Made by a program: the position numbers and the translations under genes. Below the pieces are notes generated by a model. That model saw nothing but the letters and a program-made list of their open reading frames with translations, did not search any database and was not told the origin of the DNA. This document shows, one piece after another, positions 52,582 to 61,721 of a DNA stretch of 64,000 nucleotides. The stretch is from contig JAFLCB010000004.1 in the NCBI GenBank assembly GCA_017302795.1, forward strand, positions 244,750 through 308,749, read 5' to 3'. This stretch comes from Deltaproteobacteria bacterium. GTDB lineage: Bacteria; Bdellovibrionota; Bdellovibrionia; Bdellovibrionales; JAMPXM01. How positions within the stretch are numbered: the first letter of the stretch is position 1; every line of letters begins with the position of its first letter.

Positions 52582-54333
52582 ATGCTTAAAGTCATACTGG
52601 TTTCCGCCACTCTATCTATTCTGGGAGTGCCGGCAGTTTGGGCCGGCCCCAGTTCGCCCGAAACGCTTTACCTAAACGATAAAAGCTTGGACAACTTCCG
52701 AGAGTTTCTTGTTTCCAACACTCGAAGCGACGCAAATATTAAGATCTCTTATAGCGGTTCCCGATTCCAATCTCACAGCGTAGGCCTAGACGATCACCTA
52801 ATGGATATGGGGCCTGATTTGTGGTGCAATAATCGGTGGGTGAAAAGCTTAAAGGTCCACACGGGGGGCATGGAGGTCGTGATTCCGAAGATGAATGGCA
52901 CGTGCCAAATTCGACTTGGAAACAAGCCGGTCGTCCAATTTATAAACGATGAGGCCTATTCACCTGTTTATAAAAGATTTGGCGCCTACCAAGAAGAATG
53001 TAAGTACTCCGCCGAAGGCCCGATGTCTTCTAATCGATATCGAAACATGAGCTGTGCTCAATCATTTGATGAGGTTTCGATTCTGTCCGACTCGATCGAG
53101 TCCTTTTTGGTCAAGCTCGAAGTCTTGCTGGGGCAAAAGGTTCCGAAATCATTTATCGAGGCCCAAAATCCCTATGCAGACCTGGATTTTTCGAAGGCGC
53201 CAAAGTTAGATGCCATCTTTCTCTCTACGCTACTTTATCAGAACGACTTTTCTGGCCAGGTACTAGCCAGGATTCTAAAATTTCATGCTCAACGTGGAAC
53301 GATGGTGAACATCATTGGAACGGGATACATGCACTCGGACAATGCGACGAACCTGTTCAGAGAGCTGACACTTCTTTCAAAAAATATTCGAATTCAAGAG
53401 TACAAGTATTACGAGGACGATTTTTGGAAGAAGTTTTTGCTCGTGACCAACTATTTTAGAAATATGCACGTCAAAGCACTTGTTACGCTGTCTTCGTCCA
53501 ATTCAAGAGATAACGTCGTCATCGTCGGCGGCCGAAACGTACACGATGGTTTTCTGTTTCAGTCGAAGCCTGATTTAGCTCGCTTTCCAGAGTTAGACCA
53601 GGCCGCACCCGACGCGACTTTTGCTTATTGGCAGGACGTGGAGTTCTTGATTCGTTCTAAGAACGTCACAGACACCGTCTATGCTCACCTCTTGAAGCTA
53701 TGGAATCGAGACTTGGTGAAGACGACTGTCGAGCCTATTGCGTTTCAGACTGAATCTACCCCGCTAACTGATCTAGCGACAAAAGGCGAAAACGTTGTCA
53801 GACATTTCATCAGTCTTCCGTTTTCAGATCAACACGCTCTCGAGAAGCTCTATGTTGAAATGCTTGACCAAGCAAAATCATCTGTTGTGATTTCGAGTCC
53901 GTATCTTCGACCCACGAAAAGCCTGCTGAAGGCCATTTTGAGAGCGGTCGGGAGAGGGGTTCGCGTCGATATTCAAACACGAATCAATCTCGCTGGCGAC
54001 ACCCAAGCGTGGCTCTACGAAGAGACCAACAAAGCCGCCATCAATGATTTGTATACCAAGGTCGGAGTGTATGAGTGGCAAGGAAACTCGATCCTTCACT
54101 CGAAGATCATTGTGGTGGACGACAAATTGAGTTTTGTTGGTTCGGTTAACTTGAGCCGACGAAGTTTCGTTCAAGATGTCGAAGGCGGACTCTTGATACA
54201 GAGTCACCGATTCAACTCTCAGCTCCGATCGCTGATCAGCTCTTATCGAGATCAATCTACGCAAATCACCGAAAGGCAGAAAAGAAACTTTTGGGCCTCG
54301 GTTGTTCTTAACCTGATCGATGATCAAATTTAG
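52582..54333 (+). CDS. Exported phospholipase-D-like protein
   Basis: A 583-residue protein with a signal peptide (about 1-21, cleavage after VWA). It has two PLD-type half domains. The second HKD motif is complete: His506-Ser-Lys508...Asp513 followed by GSVNLSRRS. The first keeps His296-Val-Lys298 and GGRNVHDG but lacks the Asp at +7. Two cysteines pairs lie in the N-terminal part. It resembles cardiolipin synthase-like phospholipases, but export to the periplasm or beyond suggests use on lipids outside the cytoplasm, perhaps of prey. GGGAG lies 6 bases before the ATG, with a terminator behind. Confidence 0.85.
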   Translation: MLKVILVSATLSILGVPAVWAGPSSPETLYLNDKSLDNFREFLVSNTRSDANIKISYSGSRFQSHSVGLDDHLMDMGPDLWCNNRWVKSLKVHTGGMEVVIPKMNGTCQIRLGNKPVVQFINDEAYSPVYKRFGAYQEECKYSAEGPMSSNRYRNMSCAQSFDEVSILSDSIESFLVKLEVLLGQKVPKSFIEAQNPYADLDFSKAPKLDAIFLSTLLYQNDFSGQVLARILKFHAQRGTMVNIIGTGYMHSDNATNLFRELTLLSKNIRIQEYKYYEDDFWKKFLLVTNYFRNMHVKALVTLSSSNSRDNVVIVGGRNVHDGFLFQSKPDLARFPELDQAAPDATFAYWQDVEFLIRSKNVTDTVYAHLLKLWNRDLVKTTVEPIAFQTESTPLTDLATKGENVVRHFISLPFSDQHALEKLYVEMLDQAKSSVVISSPYLRPTKSLLKAILRAVGRGVRVDIQTRINLAGDTQAWLYEETNKAAINDLYTKVGVYEWQGNSILHSKIIVVDDKLSFVGSVNLSRRSFVQDVEGGLLIQSHRFNSQLRSLISSYRDQSTQITERQKRNFWASVVLNLIDDQI

Positions 54334-54368
54334 TTAACGAAGTCGTTTGACTGGTTTGCCGCCGCGAT

Positions 54369-54397
54369 CTTTAAATTTACTTAAAGTTCTTTTTTTA
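54369..54397 (+). terminator. Terminator after the phospholipase-D-like gene
   Basis: CTTTAA (54369-54374) pairs with TTAAAG (54381-54386), loop of 6, followed by TTCTTTTTTTA. The stem is AT-rich but the T run is good. Confidence 0.6.
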
Positions 54398-54432
54398 CGT
54401 GTATCAATTAAGTCCATGCCAAAACAAGAATC

Positions 54433-54457
54433 GAGGTTAAGACATTTTCTTAACCTC
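54433..54457 (+). other. Stable hairpin in the rhs leader region
   Basis: GAGGTTAAG (54433-54441) is a perfect 9-bp complement of CTTAACCTC (54449-54457), loop of 7. It lies 90 bases before the rhs start. It may be the end of a second terminator (AGATTTC tail) or part of a 5' leader. Confidence 0.6.
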
Positions 54458-54484
54458 AGATTTCTATAAAGCCTTCCGATTAGA

Positions 54485-54530
54485 ACCAACGCACCTGGTA
54501 TTAAGACCAGGTCGCTTGTTGTACGTTGGT
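54485..54530 (+). promoter_or_regulatory. Nested stem-loop just before the rhs ribosome site
   Basis: An outer stem ACCAACG/CGTTGGT (54485-54491 with 54524-54530) encloses an inner stem ACCTGGT/ACCAGGT (54493-54499 with 54506-54512). The outer stem ends one base before GGAGG (54532-54536), the ribosome site of the giant gene. If the mRNA starts upstream, this fold could limit access to the ribosome site. Confidence 0.5.
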
Positions 54531-54543
54531 TGGAGGTCGTTTC

Positions 54544-57500
54544 ATGGGATCTCGATATACTAGTTCGGTTCTTTCCCTGTTTCTTCTTCTGTCGATCACC
54601 ATTACGGCCAAGGCCGAAGTTATAAATGGGACAGACCAGTCGAACTACACTCTTCTATTAGGCCCCAATACCTATCGCAGCCCTCTGGTGGGAACGAAGA
54701 CCACCACCGAGAGCCTTTCGGCCTCCCCAGCACCGCAAGAAGCTCAACTTTATGTCGTCAATGGATCAGGCGAGGATCTATCGCTCTCAAATTGCAGTGG
54801 ACTTCCTTTATTAAGGAAAATCGCCTGCGTGATTTCAAATGGGGCAAAAATCGTAAGACTTAATTTAGAGCGCCCAAAGCAAATCGAAATCTCGCTTAAT
54901 GGCCAAGTCATTGTCACTCAAAATTCTCTTACATCGACCACCAATTCGCTTCTTCTTCCGATCACTCTTTCAAGCGAAAATCAGCTTCGAATAAAACTTA
55001 AAGGAAGTGTCTTTTCTTTCGTCCAAGTTTCTATTCGCGGTCTTGATCACGTTTCCCCGGTTATCAACCTCGCCTCGCCTACTGAAAATCAAGTCATCGA
55101 GGGCCTTAGCTTTGGCGTGTTAGCTACAAGTAACGAACGCCTACATTCGGCCTCGCTGTCAATTTCCGGAGAAGGTACTTTTCCGCTATCACTTTCAAGC
55201 GATGGTTTAACGATCACAGGCGAAATCACCAGCAGCTCGCCTGGGCCAAAGGTTCTGACTCTCACGACAAGAGATCCCGCTGGAAATGAAACTGTCATTC
55301 AAAGATCCATCAGACTTAATTTCAATCGACCACCGACAGCGAATCTAGTCTTAGCTTCTAGTGGTACCGGCAATGCGCCACTCATTGTTCTCTTTGATGC
55401 TTCACAAAGCTCCGATCCTGATAACGACCAGCTTCAATACCGGTTTGATTTTGATGAAGGTACGGTTTTCACAGGCACAAACCCGAAAGTTTCTCACGAA
55501 TTTCTAAACCCCGGCAATTTTGACGTAGAAGTTCGTGTCACCGACCCAAGCGGTCTTGCATCAATAGCAACCATTGCAGTGAGCGTTATATCGCCCACAC
55601 TTCCGCCAGACCCGGTTCAAGTAGCACCACCACTTTCTCAAAGCTCGGTACAGCCTTTTAGCGAAACAGTCGAGTTTTTATATTCCGGCGCAAACCCGAT
55701 TCAACGTGATGTTCAAATAAACGCAGTTCGAGAAGACCTCATCGCAACGGTCTCAGGCATTGTCCTTGATCAAGATGGTGAACCATTAAGTGGAGTAAAG
55801 GTTTCTTCCGTTGGAAAGCCGGAGCTAGGTTACACGCTAAGCCGCGAAGACGGAAAGTTTGACATCGCAATTCATTCCGGAGGCATGACAACATTAAAAT
55901 TTGAACGAAATGGCTATGCTCATGCATCCCGTGATCTTGATGCAAAAACCCAATCTATGTTTGCTCTTGATTCGGTGCTGCTCGTTAAGCGAGATACAAA
56001 GGTCACGACTGTTGCTGTGAATGCACCCTTTGCTCAGCTCGCAGAGGGATCGCCGGTTGTAGACGATCGCGGTACGCGCACTGCAACAGTTCTAGTTCCT
56101 CAAAACACCGCTGCGCACTTAAAAATGCCAAGTGGTGCAAACATCGCAGTTGAAAACCTAAACATCCGGATGACAGAATTCACTGTTGGTCCAAATGGAC
56201 CGAAGAAAATGCCGGCAAGCCTGCCGCTGCAAACAGCATACACCTATGCGCTTGAAATCACTACGGACGAGGCGATTGCGCTCGGTGCTGAACAGGTCGT
56301 GTTTTCAAAACCAGTTTCCTTTTATGTCGATAACTTTTTATCGATACCAAGTGGGCTTGCCATGCCGCTTGGGTACTTGAATCCAAAAACCGGCTACTGG
56401 GAAGCCTATCCAGATGGCGTCGTCATTGATATTTTGTCTCATGATAATGGTCGCGCGGTCTTAAACCTAGGAAGCGGCCAAGGCGCAACGGCAGAAGAAC
56501 TTGCCATTCACGAAATCGATGACACCGAGCTAGAAAAATTAGCGACACTTTACCAGCCTGGCCGAAGTATTTGGCGTGTGAGGCTTAATCACTTTTCAAT
56601 CAACGACTTGAACGGAAACGGTCAATCCCCCAAAACCAATGATCCAAGTGATCCAAACAACAACAATGTTAATAGTCCCATAAACTGTCCGGGATGCGTG
56701 ATTGATGTCGTCTCCGGAAACGTCACAGAAAAAATCGAACTGCCAGGTACTGAAAGATCGATTCACTTTTCCTCGCGCCGAGGTGGTTCGCGTGCAGAAA
56801 ACGCTCGGGCCACGATTCAGTATCTAGGCGAAGAAATACCTTCAAACCTTCGAGTTGAACTGTCCTATAGTATTGCTGGAAAACGGATTGACGTACCGGC
56901 ACCCTCGGTACCCAATGGAACAGCGGAAATAGTTTGGGATGGCTATGATTTGTGGGGACGCCAAGTTTTTACAGAACAGGAAGCTCAGATTTCCATCACG
57001 TACATTCAGTCTTCATTTTATAGCTTTAGACCTTACAACCCCGACGATCCAACCACCTGGGCAAGCCCGCGGGAAAGAAATCCAGAGCTCAGTGGCGGAC
57101 TCGAATACTTCGAACTCGAACCATACACGGCCCAAACGACTTACCGAAAGTCAGTTTCTTTAAGGCCACCTCTTGATCTCGCAACGAAATGGGCGGTTAA
57201 GTCCTTAGGCAAGTGGACACTTGATAACCATCACTTTCTCAATACAAACTCGTTTGCACTTTACAAAGGCAATGGCGATGTTTCTTACTTGAACTCAAGA
57301 CCAAAAATCGTGAGGTCCATTGCTGGAAATGGCCCTGGGTTCGCTGGCGACGACGGTCCTGCAACGGCCGCGCAGTTTAATGGAATTAGAAATCTCACGT
57401 TTGACAACGAAGGCAACATCCTTGTCGCTGATATTCAAAACCACCGAATTCGGAAGATTGATAAGCTTACTGGCATCGTTACGACAATAGCTGGAAATGG

Positions 57501-60500
57501 ATCTTCTGCATATTCAGGCGACGGAGGTCCTGCGATCAGTGCGGGCCTAGCTTTGCCCGTTGACCTCACAGTCGACCGAGACGGAAACATCTACTTTAGC
57601 GACTTTGATGTGCACCGAGTACGAAGGATCGACAAGCTAACAGGGATCATCACAACGATCGCAGGCACAGGTGTCGCCGGATATTCAGGTGATGGTGGCC
57701 TAGCTGTAAATGCGCAAATCAACGGTCCAAGGTCAGTGATTGCAAATCCAGATGGTTCGATTTTCGTTAGCGAAGAATTTAATCATGTCATTCGCCGAAT
57801 CGATCCAAGTGGCATCATTCGAACGTTTGCTGGAACAGGTACAGCTGGTTATTCCGGTGACGGCGGCCCAGCCATTGACGCTGAATTTTCGTTTCCCAAC
57901 TACACTGCTCGTGACAGCGTCGGAAACCTATATGTTGCGCAAGCTGGGACAAGATGTGCCATTAGAAAAATCTCGCCTACTGGACATACGGTTACAACGA
58001 TCGCTGGAACCGGAACTTGTGCCAATGGTCTTGACGGCGAACCAGCAAATTTAGTTCCGATTGGAAGTGTAGCTGCAGTCGCAGTTTCTAATGACAGACG
58101 AGTTTATTTTGCAGACAGGACTTTTCACCGAATAAAAATGGTCGACGAACTTGGAAATCTGCAAACAGTCATCGGAACTGGCTTTTCGGGATTCAATGGC
58201 CTTGGCCGCACCGGCGCAGTGACTAACCTCGGGCAACCGACCGATGTTGAAGTAAGGCCTGACGGAAGCCTAGTCTTTATCGAATTCTTCAGGCATGCGA
58301 TTCGAGAATTCGTCAACGCACCTGCGATTGTTCAAGCACAAAATGGAACTCTCGAACTTGCTAACGAAGATTCAACGGAAATCTTCGTTTTCGATCAATC
58401 TGGCAAACATTTAAGAACTCTCTTTGCCGAAACAAGAACCGTAAAATATTCATTTGAATATGAAGGCGATCGCCTCATCGCAACGATTGATAGCGACGGT
58501 AATCGAACATCGATCACAAGAAATGGTTCAGGAGAACCATCGGCAATTGTGTCACCATATGGTCAGACGTTTAGTCTTGTTATTGACGGAAGTGCCGAAA
58601 GCGAACGCTTAAGCCGTATCACCTACCCGACTGGCGAAAGCTACCAGGTTGAGTATGATTCCTTTGGAATGATGACGAAGTTCGTGAAACCTCGAGGTGG
58701 CGAATACACGTTTACTTATAACCTTAGAAATCGCCTCATAGGCGAAACCGATCCAGCCGGCGGATCGCAAACGATCGGTTCAACATATCGCAGTACAGCT
58801 GAAGGAAATCTCTTCACCTGGGGTTATCAGCAGGCGAGAACTGGAAGTACTTACTCCACCACTTATAAGGGCGATGAAACGTCAAGGTCCGCAAGTTACG
58901 ATTCAGGGCTTTCTTCGATTGCAAATCCTAACCTTGTTCTTTCAAATTCTATTGCGACACCTGATCCGAGACTCCTTGGTATTTCGTCTTACACCGCTTA
59001 CGAAGAACAATTTAGACCAGGCCAACCGTGGCGAATTCTGAATCAAACCACAAAAACCTACGTCAGTAACCAAACTAGCTTCGTTCGCACCGACCGAACT
59101 CAAACTGACTACGGTTTTTTCCAAACCGTTTTTGATTCAAGTACCCGCACCTACTCGAGCACCACAAGCGAAGGTCGCTTTAGTCAAACCGTAATCGATA
59201 GCAAAACAAGACCTATAAGGCTTCAGACAGGCACTTTAACGCCGACTGAAATGACTTACGATACAAGAGGTCGCTTAAGTGAAATCACACGTGGTAACAG
59301 GTCAACGAAATTTCGTTACGACACGAACGGCTTTTTGCTTGAAACAGAAGATGCACTTGGACAAATCACAAGGACCTCATCCGATGCAACAGGAAAAATC
59401 GTTTCAAGTACGAATCCAAATCTAGAAACCGTTGGTTTCAGCTATGATCTTGACCGAAATTTAAGTGAAATTGTTTTACCTGGAAATCTGCTTCATAGGC
59501 TTGCATCAAATTTCATGGATAATTTTGGTGGCTACCTTACGCCGCTAGGTCGAGAACTGAATCACCAGTACACAAGAGACCAGGAACTCTCGCTTGTCAC
59601 AAGAGCTGATGGAAAACAAATTCGATACAATTACACCCAAGATGCGAAACGAAAACTCTTAAGCATCGAAACCGATGCGCAGACAATCAGTTTTTCCTAC
59701 GTTCCGTTTCGCGCCTTACTTCAAGGCATCACAACAAACGACGGTTACACTGCGTTTGACTATGATGGCGACGCGCCCATATCTAAAAACTATTTTGGCG
59801 TGTTCAACAATGGCATCACGATGACCTATTACCAGAATGGTCGGCTTTTAAATTCAATGACGGTCGGCGGATCTTATATTGCGATTGCTTATAATTCAGA
59901 TCAAGAACCAAGTGCGGTTGGTGAGCTTGGAATTACAAGAGAACAACAGACGGGACTTCTAACGACAAAAAATCTTTCTTCGATTACTGAAAATTTTGGC
60001 TACAACACTTTCGGTGAACTCGAATCGAAATCGCTAAATGGTTTAGGTGGAGAAACATATCAGCGAGATAATCTTGGACGAATCACACAGAAAACGACGA
60101 CTCTTGGCGGACAAAACGAAACGTCGTCCTACACTTATGATCCAGCCGGACGCCTTGCGCGCGTTGTTCGTAGCGGCACTTATGCAAGCGATGTTCGCTA
60201 CACTTACGATGCTCGTGGAAATCGCATCGCTGTTAATCGTGACGGATCGATTACTTCAGGAAGTTATGATACGGAAGATCGGCTCTTAAGTTACGGTGAT
60301 CTCAGGTTTACATATACAGATCACGGGGATCTTTTAGAGAAGGAGAACATTGTCTCGGGTCAGAAAATCACACTCACCTATGATCAACGTGGGCAACTTA
60401 CACGCGCACAGTTGTCAGGTGGCCGAGTCATCACCTACACGATTGATGGCGAAGGCCGTAGGCTTTCTCGGTTTGTAGATGGCGTTTTCAATACAGGATA

Positions 60501-61299
60501 TATGCACGACATATCTGGACGGCTCGTTGCCGAAGTAGAACCAAGCGGCCAACTTCGAAGTCACTTTGTGTATGCAACCGAAAGTCACAGCCCTGACTAC
60601 ATGATTACAAGTGGCGCGAAGTTCTACTTTGCTAAAGATCAACTTGGATCGATTCGTGCTGTTATCAATGTCGACACAGGCGTCGTCGCCCAAGCGATTC
60701 ACTACGACGAGTTTGGACGCATACTCGCCGACTCAAATCCCGGCTTCCAGCCGTTTGGATTTGCTGGCGGACACTTCGACCATGATACTGGACTCGTCCG
60801 GTTCGGTGCACGGGATTACGATTCAGAAGTGGGCAGATGGCTGAGCAAAGATCCGATTTTATTCCAAGGTGGACGGAATCATTATTCATATGTTTCTAGT
60901 GATCCAATTAACTTTTTGGATCCGACCGGATTAAGTCAACAACAGGTCGATTGCGCAGTGACATGGTTACGCATCAATCGTCCAGAGCTGTTCATTGGGC
61001 TACCTCGTGATTTATCGATCCGAGATGGAGACTTATCATTGTACAGAAAACTGTCCGAAGTTTTAAACCTCGACCCATCAGTCGGCGCACGCTATAATCG
61101 ACTCACCAAAAATATATTGATTGATACAACCTATTTCAACAGCATGAACGCGCCGTTCGCATCAATAGTAGGTGCAGTCGCACACGAACTGATGCATGCT
61201 CAGGATAGTTATTTTAACCAACGATCTCATCGGGTAATTGATCAGACGGAGTCAAACGTCGTGCGAGAATATATTAGGAACCCGAGAGGTGGAAAGTAA
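54544..61299 (+). CDS. Giant NHL / YD-repeat RHS toxin with metallopeptidase C-terminus
   Basis: A 2251-residue exported protein. After a signal peptide (about 1-25) come an Ig-like region (about 160-255), a PKD domain (260-351; FDASQSSDPDND), and a carboxypeptidase-regulatory-like domain (399-465; GIVLDQDGEPLSGV). A beta-rich linker and the CPGCVID segment (about 715) follow. NHL repeats run about 922-1255 (GDGGPA...GNIYFSD...RIRKID), then YD repeats and RHS core to LGSIRAV and YDSEVGRWLSKDPI, ending at DPTGL (about 2126). The last 125 residues are a variable toxin domain with His2214-Glu-Leu-Met-His2218, a zincin motif resembling M91-type effectors. GGAGG 7 bases upstream fixes ATG 54544. 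The core should cage the toxin until delivery. Confidence 0.93.
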   Translation: MGSRYTSSVLSLFLLLSITITAKAEVINGTDQSNYTLLLGPNTYRSPLVGTKTTTESLSASPAPQEAQLYVVNGSGEDLSLSNCSGLPLLRKIACVISNGAKIVRLNLERPKQIEISLNGQVIVTQNSLTSTTNSLLLPITLSSENQLRIKLKGSVFSFVQVSIRGLDHVSPVINLASPTENQVIEGLSFGVLATSNERLHSASLSISGEGTFPLSLSSDGLTITGEITSSSPGPKVLTLTTRDPAGNETVIQRSIRLNFNRPPTANLVLASSGTGNAPLIVLFDASQSSDPDNDQLQYRFDFDEGTVFTGTNPKVSHEFLNPGNFDVEVRVTDPSGLASIATIAVSVISPTLPPDPVQVAPPLSQSSVQPFSETVEFLYSGANPIQRDVQINAVREDLIATVSGIVLDQDGEPLSGVKVSSVGKPELGYTLSREDGKFDIAIHSGGMTTLKFERNGYAHASRDLDAKTQSMFALDSVLLVKRDTKVTTVAVNAPFAQLAEGSPVVDDRGTRTATVLVPQNTAAHLKMPSGANIAVENLNIRMTEFTVGPNGPKKMPASLPLQTAYTYALEITTDEAIALGAEQVVFSKPVSFYVDNFLSIPSGLAMPLGYLNPKTGYWEAYPDGVVIDILSHDNGRAVLNLGSGQGATAEELAIHEIDDTELEKLATLYQPGRSIWRVRLNHFSINDLNGNGQSPKTNDPSDPNNNNVNSPINCPGCVIDVVSGNVTEKIELPGTERSIHFSSRRGGSRAENARATIQYLGEEIPSNLRVELSYSIAGKRIDVPAPSVPNGTAEIVWDGYDLWGRQVFTEQEAQISITYIQSSFYSFRPYNPDDPTTWASPRERNPELSGGLEYFELEPYTAQTTYRKSVSLRPPLDLATKWAVKSLGKWTLDNHHFLNTNSFALYKGNGDVSYLNSRPKIVRSIAGNGPGFAGDDGPATAAQFNGIRNLTFDNEGNILVADIQNHRIRKIDKLTGIVTTIAGNGSSAYSGDGGPAISAGLALPVDLTVDRDGNIYFSDFDVHRVRRIDKLTGIITTIAGTGVAGYSGDGGLAVNAQINGPRSVIANPDGSIFVSEEFNHVIRRIDPSGIIRTFAGTGTAGYSGDGGPAIDAEFSFPNYTARDSVGNLYVAQAGTRCAIRKISPTGHTVTTIAGTGTCANGLDGEPANLVPIGSVAAVAVSNDRRVYFADRTFHRIKMVDELGNLQTVIGTGFSGFNGLGRTGAVTNLGQPTDVEVRPDGSLVFIEFFRHAIREFVNAPAIVQAQNGTLELANEDSTEIFVFDQSGKHLRTLFAETRTVKYSFEYEGDRLIATIDSDGNRTSITRNGSGEPSAIVSPYGQTFSLVIDGSAESERLSRITYPTGESYQVEYDSFGMMTKFVKPRGGEYTFTYNLRNRLIGETDPAGGSQTIGSTYRSTAEGNLFTWGYQQARTGSTYSTTYKGDETSRSASYDSGLSSIANPNLVLSNSIATPDPRLLGISSYTAYEEQFRPGQPWRILNQTTKTYVSNQTSFVRTDRTQTDYGFFQTVFDSSTRTYSSTTSEGRFSQTVIDSKTRPIRLQTGTLTPTEMTYDTRGRLSEITRGNRSTKFRYDTNGFLLETEDALGQITRTSSDATGKIVSSTNPNLETVGFSYDLDRNLSEIVLPGNLLHRLASNFMDNFGGYLTPLGRELNHQYTRDQELSLVTRADGKQIRYNYTQDAKRKLLSIETDAQTISFSYVPFRALLQGITTNDGYTAFDYDGDAPISKNYFGVFNNGITMTYYQNGRLLNSMTVGGSYIAIAYNSDQEPSAVGELGITREQQTGLLTTKNLSSITENFGYNTFGELESKSLNGLGGETYQRDNLGRITQKTTTLGGQNETSSYTYDPAGRLARVVRSGTYASDVRYTYDARGNRIAVNRDGSITSGSYDTEDRLLSYGDLRFTYTDHGDLLEKENIVSGQKITLTYDQRGQLTRAQLSGGRVITYTIDGEGRRLSRFVDGVFNTGYMHDISGRLVAEVEPSGQLRSHFVYATESHSPDYMITSGAKFYFAKDQLGSIRAVINVDTGVVAQAIHYDEFGRILADSNPGFQPFGFAGGHFDHDTGLVRFGARDYDSEVGRWLSKDPILFQGGRNHYSYVSSDPINFLDPTGLSQQQVDCAVTWLRINRPELFIGLPRDLSIRDGDLSLYRKLSEVLNLDPSVGARYNRLTKNILIDTTYFNSMNAPFASIVGAVAHELMHAQDSYFNQRSHRVIDQTESNVVREYIRNPRGGK
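59549..60153 (+). repeat. 605-bp core segment duplicated at 63271-63875
   Basis: This part of the YD-repeat core recurs without insertions or deletions at an offset of 3722 bases. The first 440 bases are nearly identical, with only scattered changes; the last 160 bases (from about 59991) differ at many third positions and several codons. Confidence 0.95.
60451..60864 (+). repeat. RHS tip segment duplicated at 61731-62144
   Basis: The RHS tip (GEGRRLSRF to DPILF) recurs at an offset of 1280 bases with no gaps. The copies differ at many positions, far more than the core duplicate, so this duplication is older or was gained from another strain. Homology stops just before the toxin domains begin. 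Confidence 0.93.
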
Positions 61300-61305
61300 T
61301 CGCTT

Positions 61306-61668
61306 ATGAATAGATGGAAGGACACGCTCGCCCTGCTTCAGACGCCAGCATTTCTAGTGGCATATTATTTTGTAGGAAGCGGCGATTATGCTCGCTCGAC
61401 TCTTCAAAAGGTAGCCGACGCAAGAGAATTTGAAGCACTCTCGAAAAAAATTGACGCCATTAATAGCTGCCCGCCCCCTTTGGTTGTTGACGACTCAACA
61501 AATAACTCCACAGTGCTCACGGCGCTGAGGCTACTGCTTCCATTCATCGGCTTTGCTCTCTCTCTATATTTTGGTCTAAAATTGAAAACCCTCGATAAAT
61601 TGATAGTTGCTGCTCCATGGGTTATTCTTTGCGGCATTTCAATCTTCAGGTTTCTAATATCTTTTTAA
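61306..61668 (+). CDS. Putative immunity membrane protein for the first toxin
   Basis: A 120-residue protein with two clear membrane helices (about 71-90 and 98-118) and a weaker hydrophobic stretch near the N-terminus (about 9-25). The 45-residue charged loop between the first and second segments would face the periplasm or cytoplasm depending on orientation. No family is recognised. It starts 6 bases after the giant RHS gene ends, the usual position of an immunity gene in polymorphic-toxin loci, so neutralising the HELMH toxin is the likely job. Being a membrane protein suggests that the toxin acts at the envelope. Confidence 0.65.
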   Translation: MNRWKDTLALLQTPAFLVAYYFVGSGDYARSTLQKVADAREFEALSKKIDAINSCPPPLVVDDSTNNSTVLTALRLLLPFIGFALSLYFGLKLKTLDKLIVAAPWVILCGISIFRFLISF

Positions 61669-61721
61669 GAATTGAATTAAAAACTTGATCCATTTCTTAA
61701 CGGAATTAGCTCGAGCCGTAT

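Noticed and set aside
53878..54327. 149-codon minus-strand ORF
   Set aside because: Antisense to the HKD domain of the phospholipase-D-like gene.
57310..58310. Regular repeats suggesting a DNA repeat array or CRISPR
   Set aside because: The periodicity is at the protein level (NHL blades) with diverged DNA; no constant repeat plus unique spacers.
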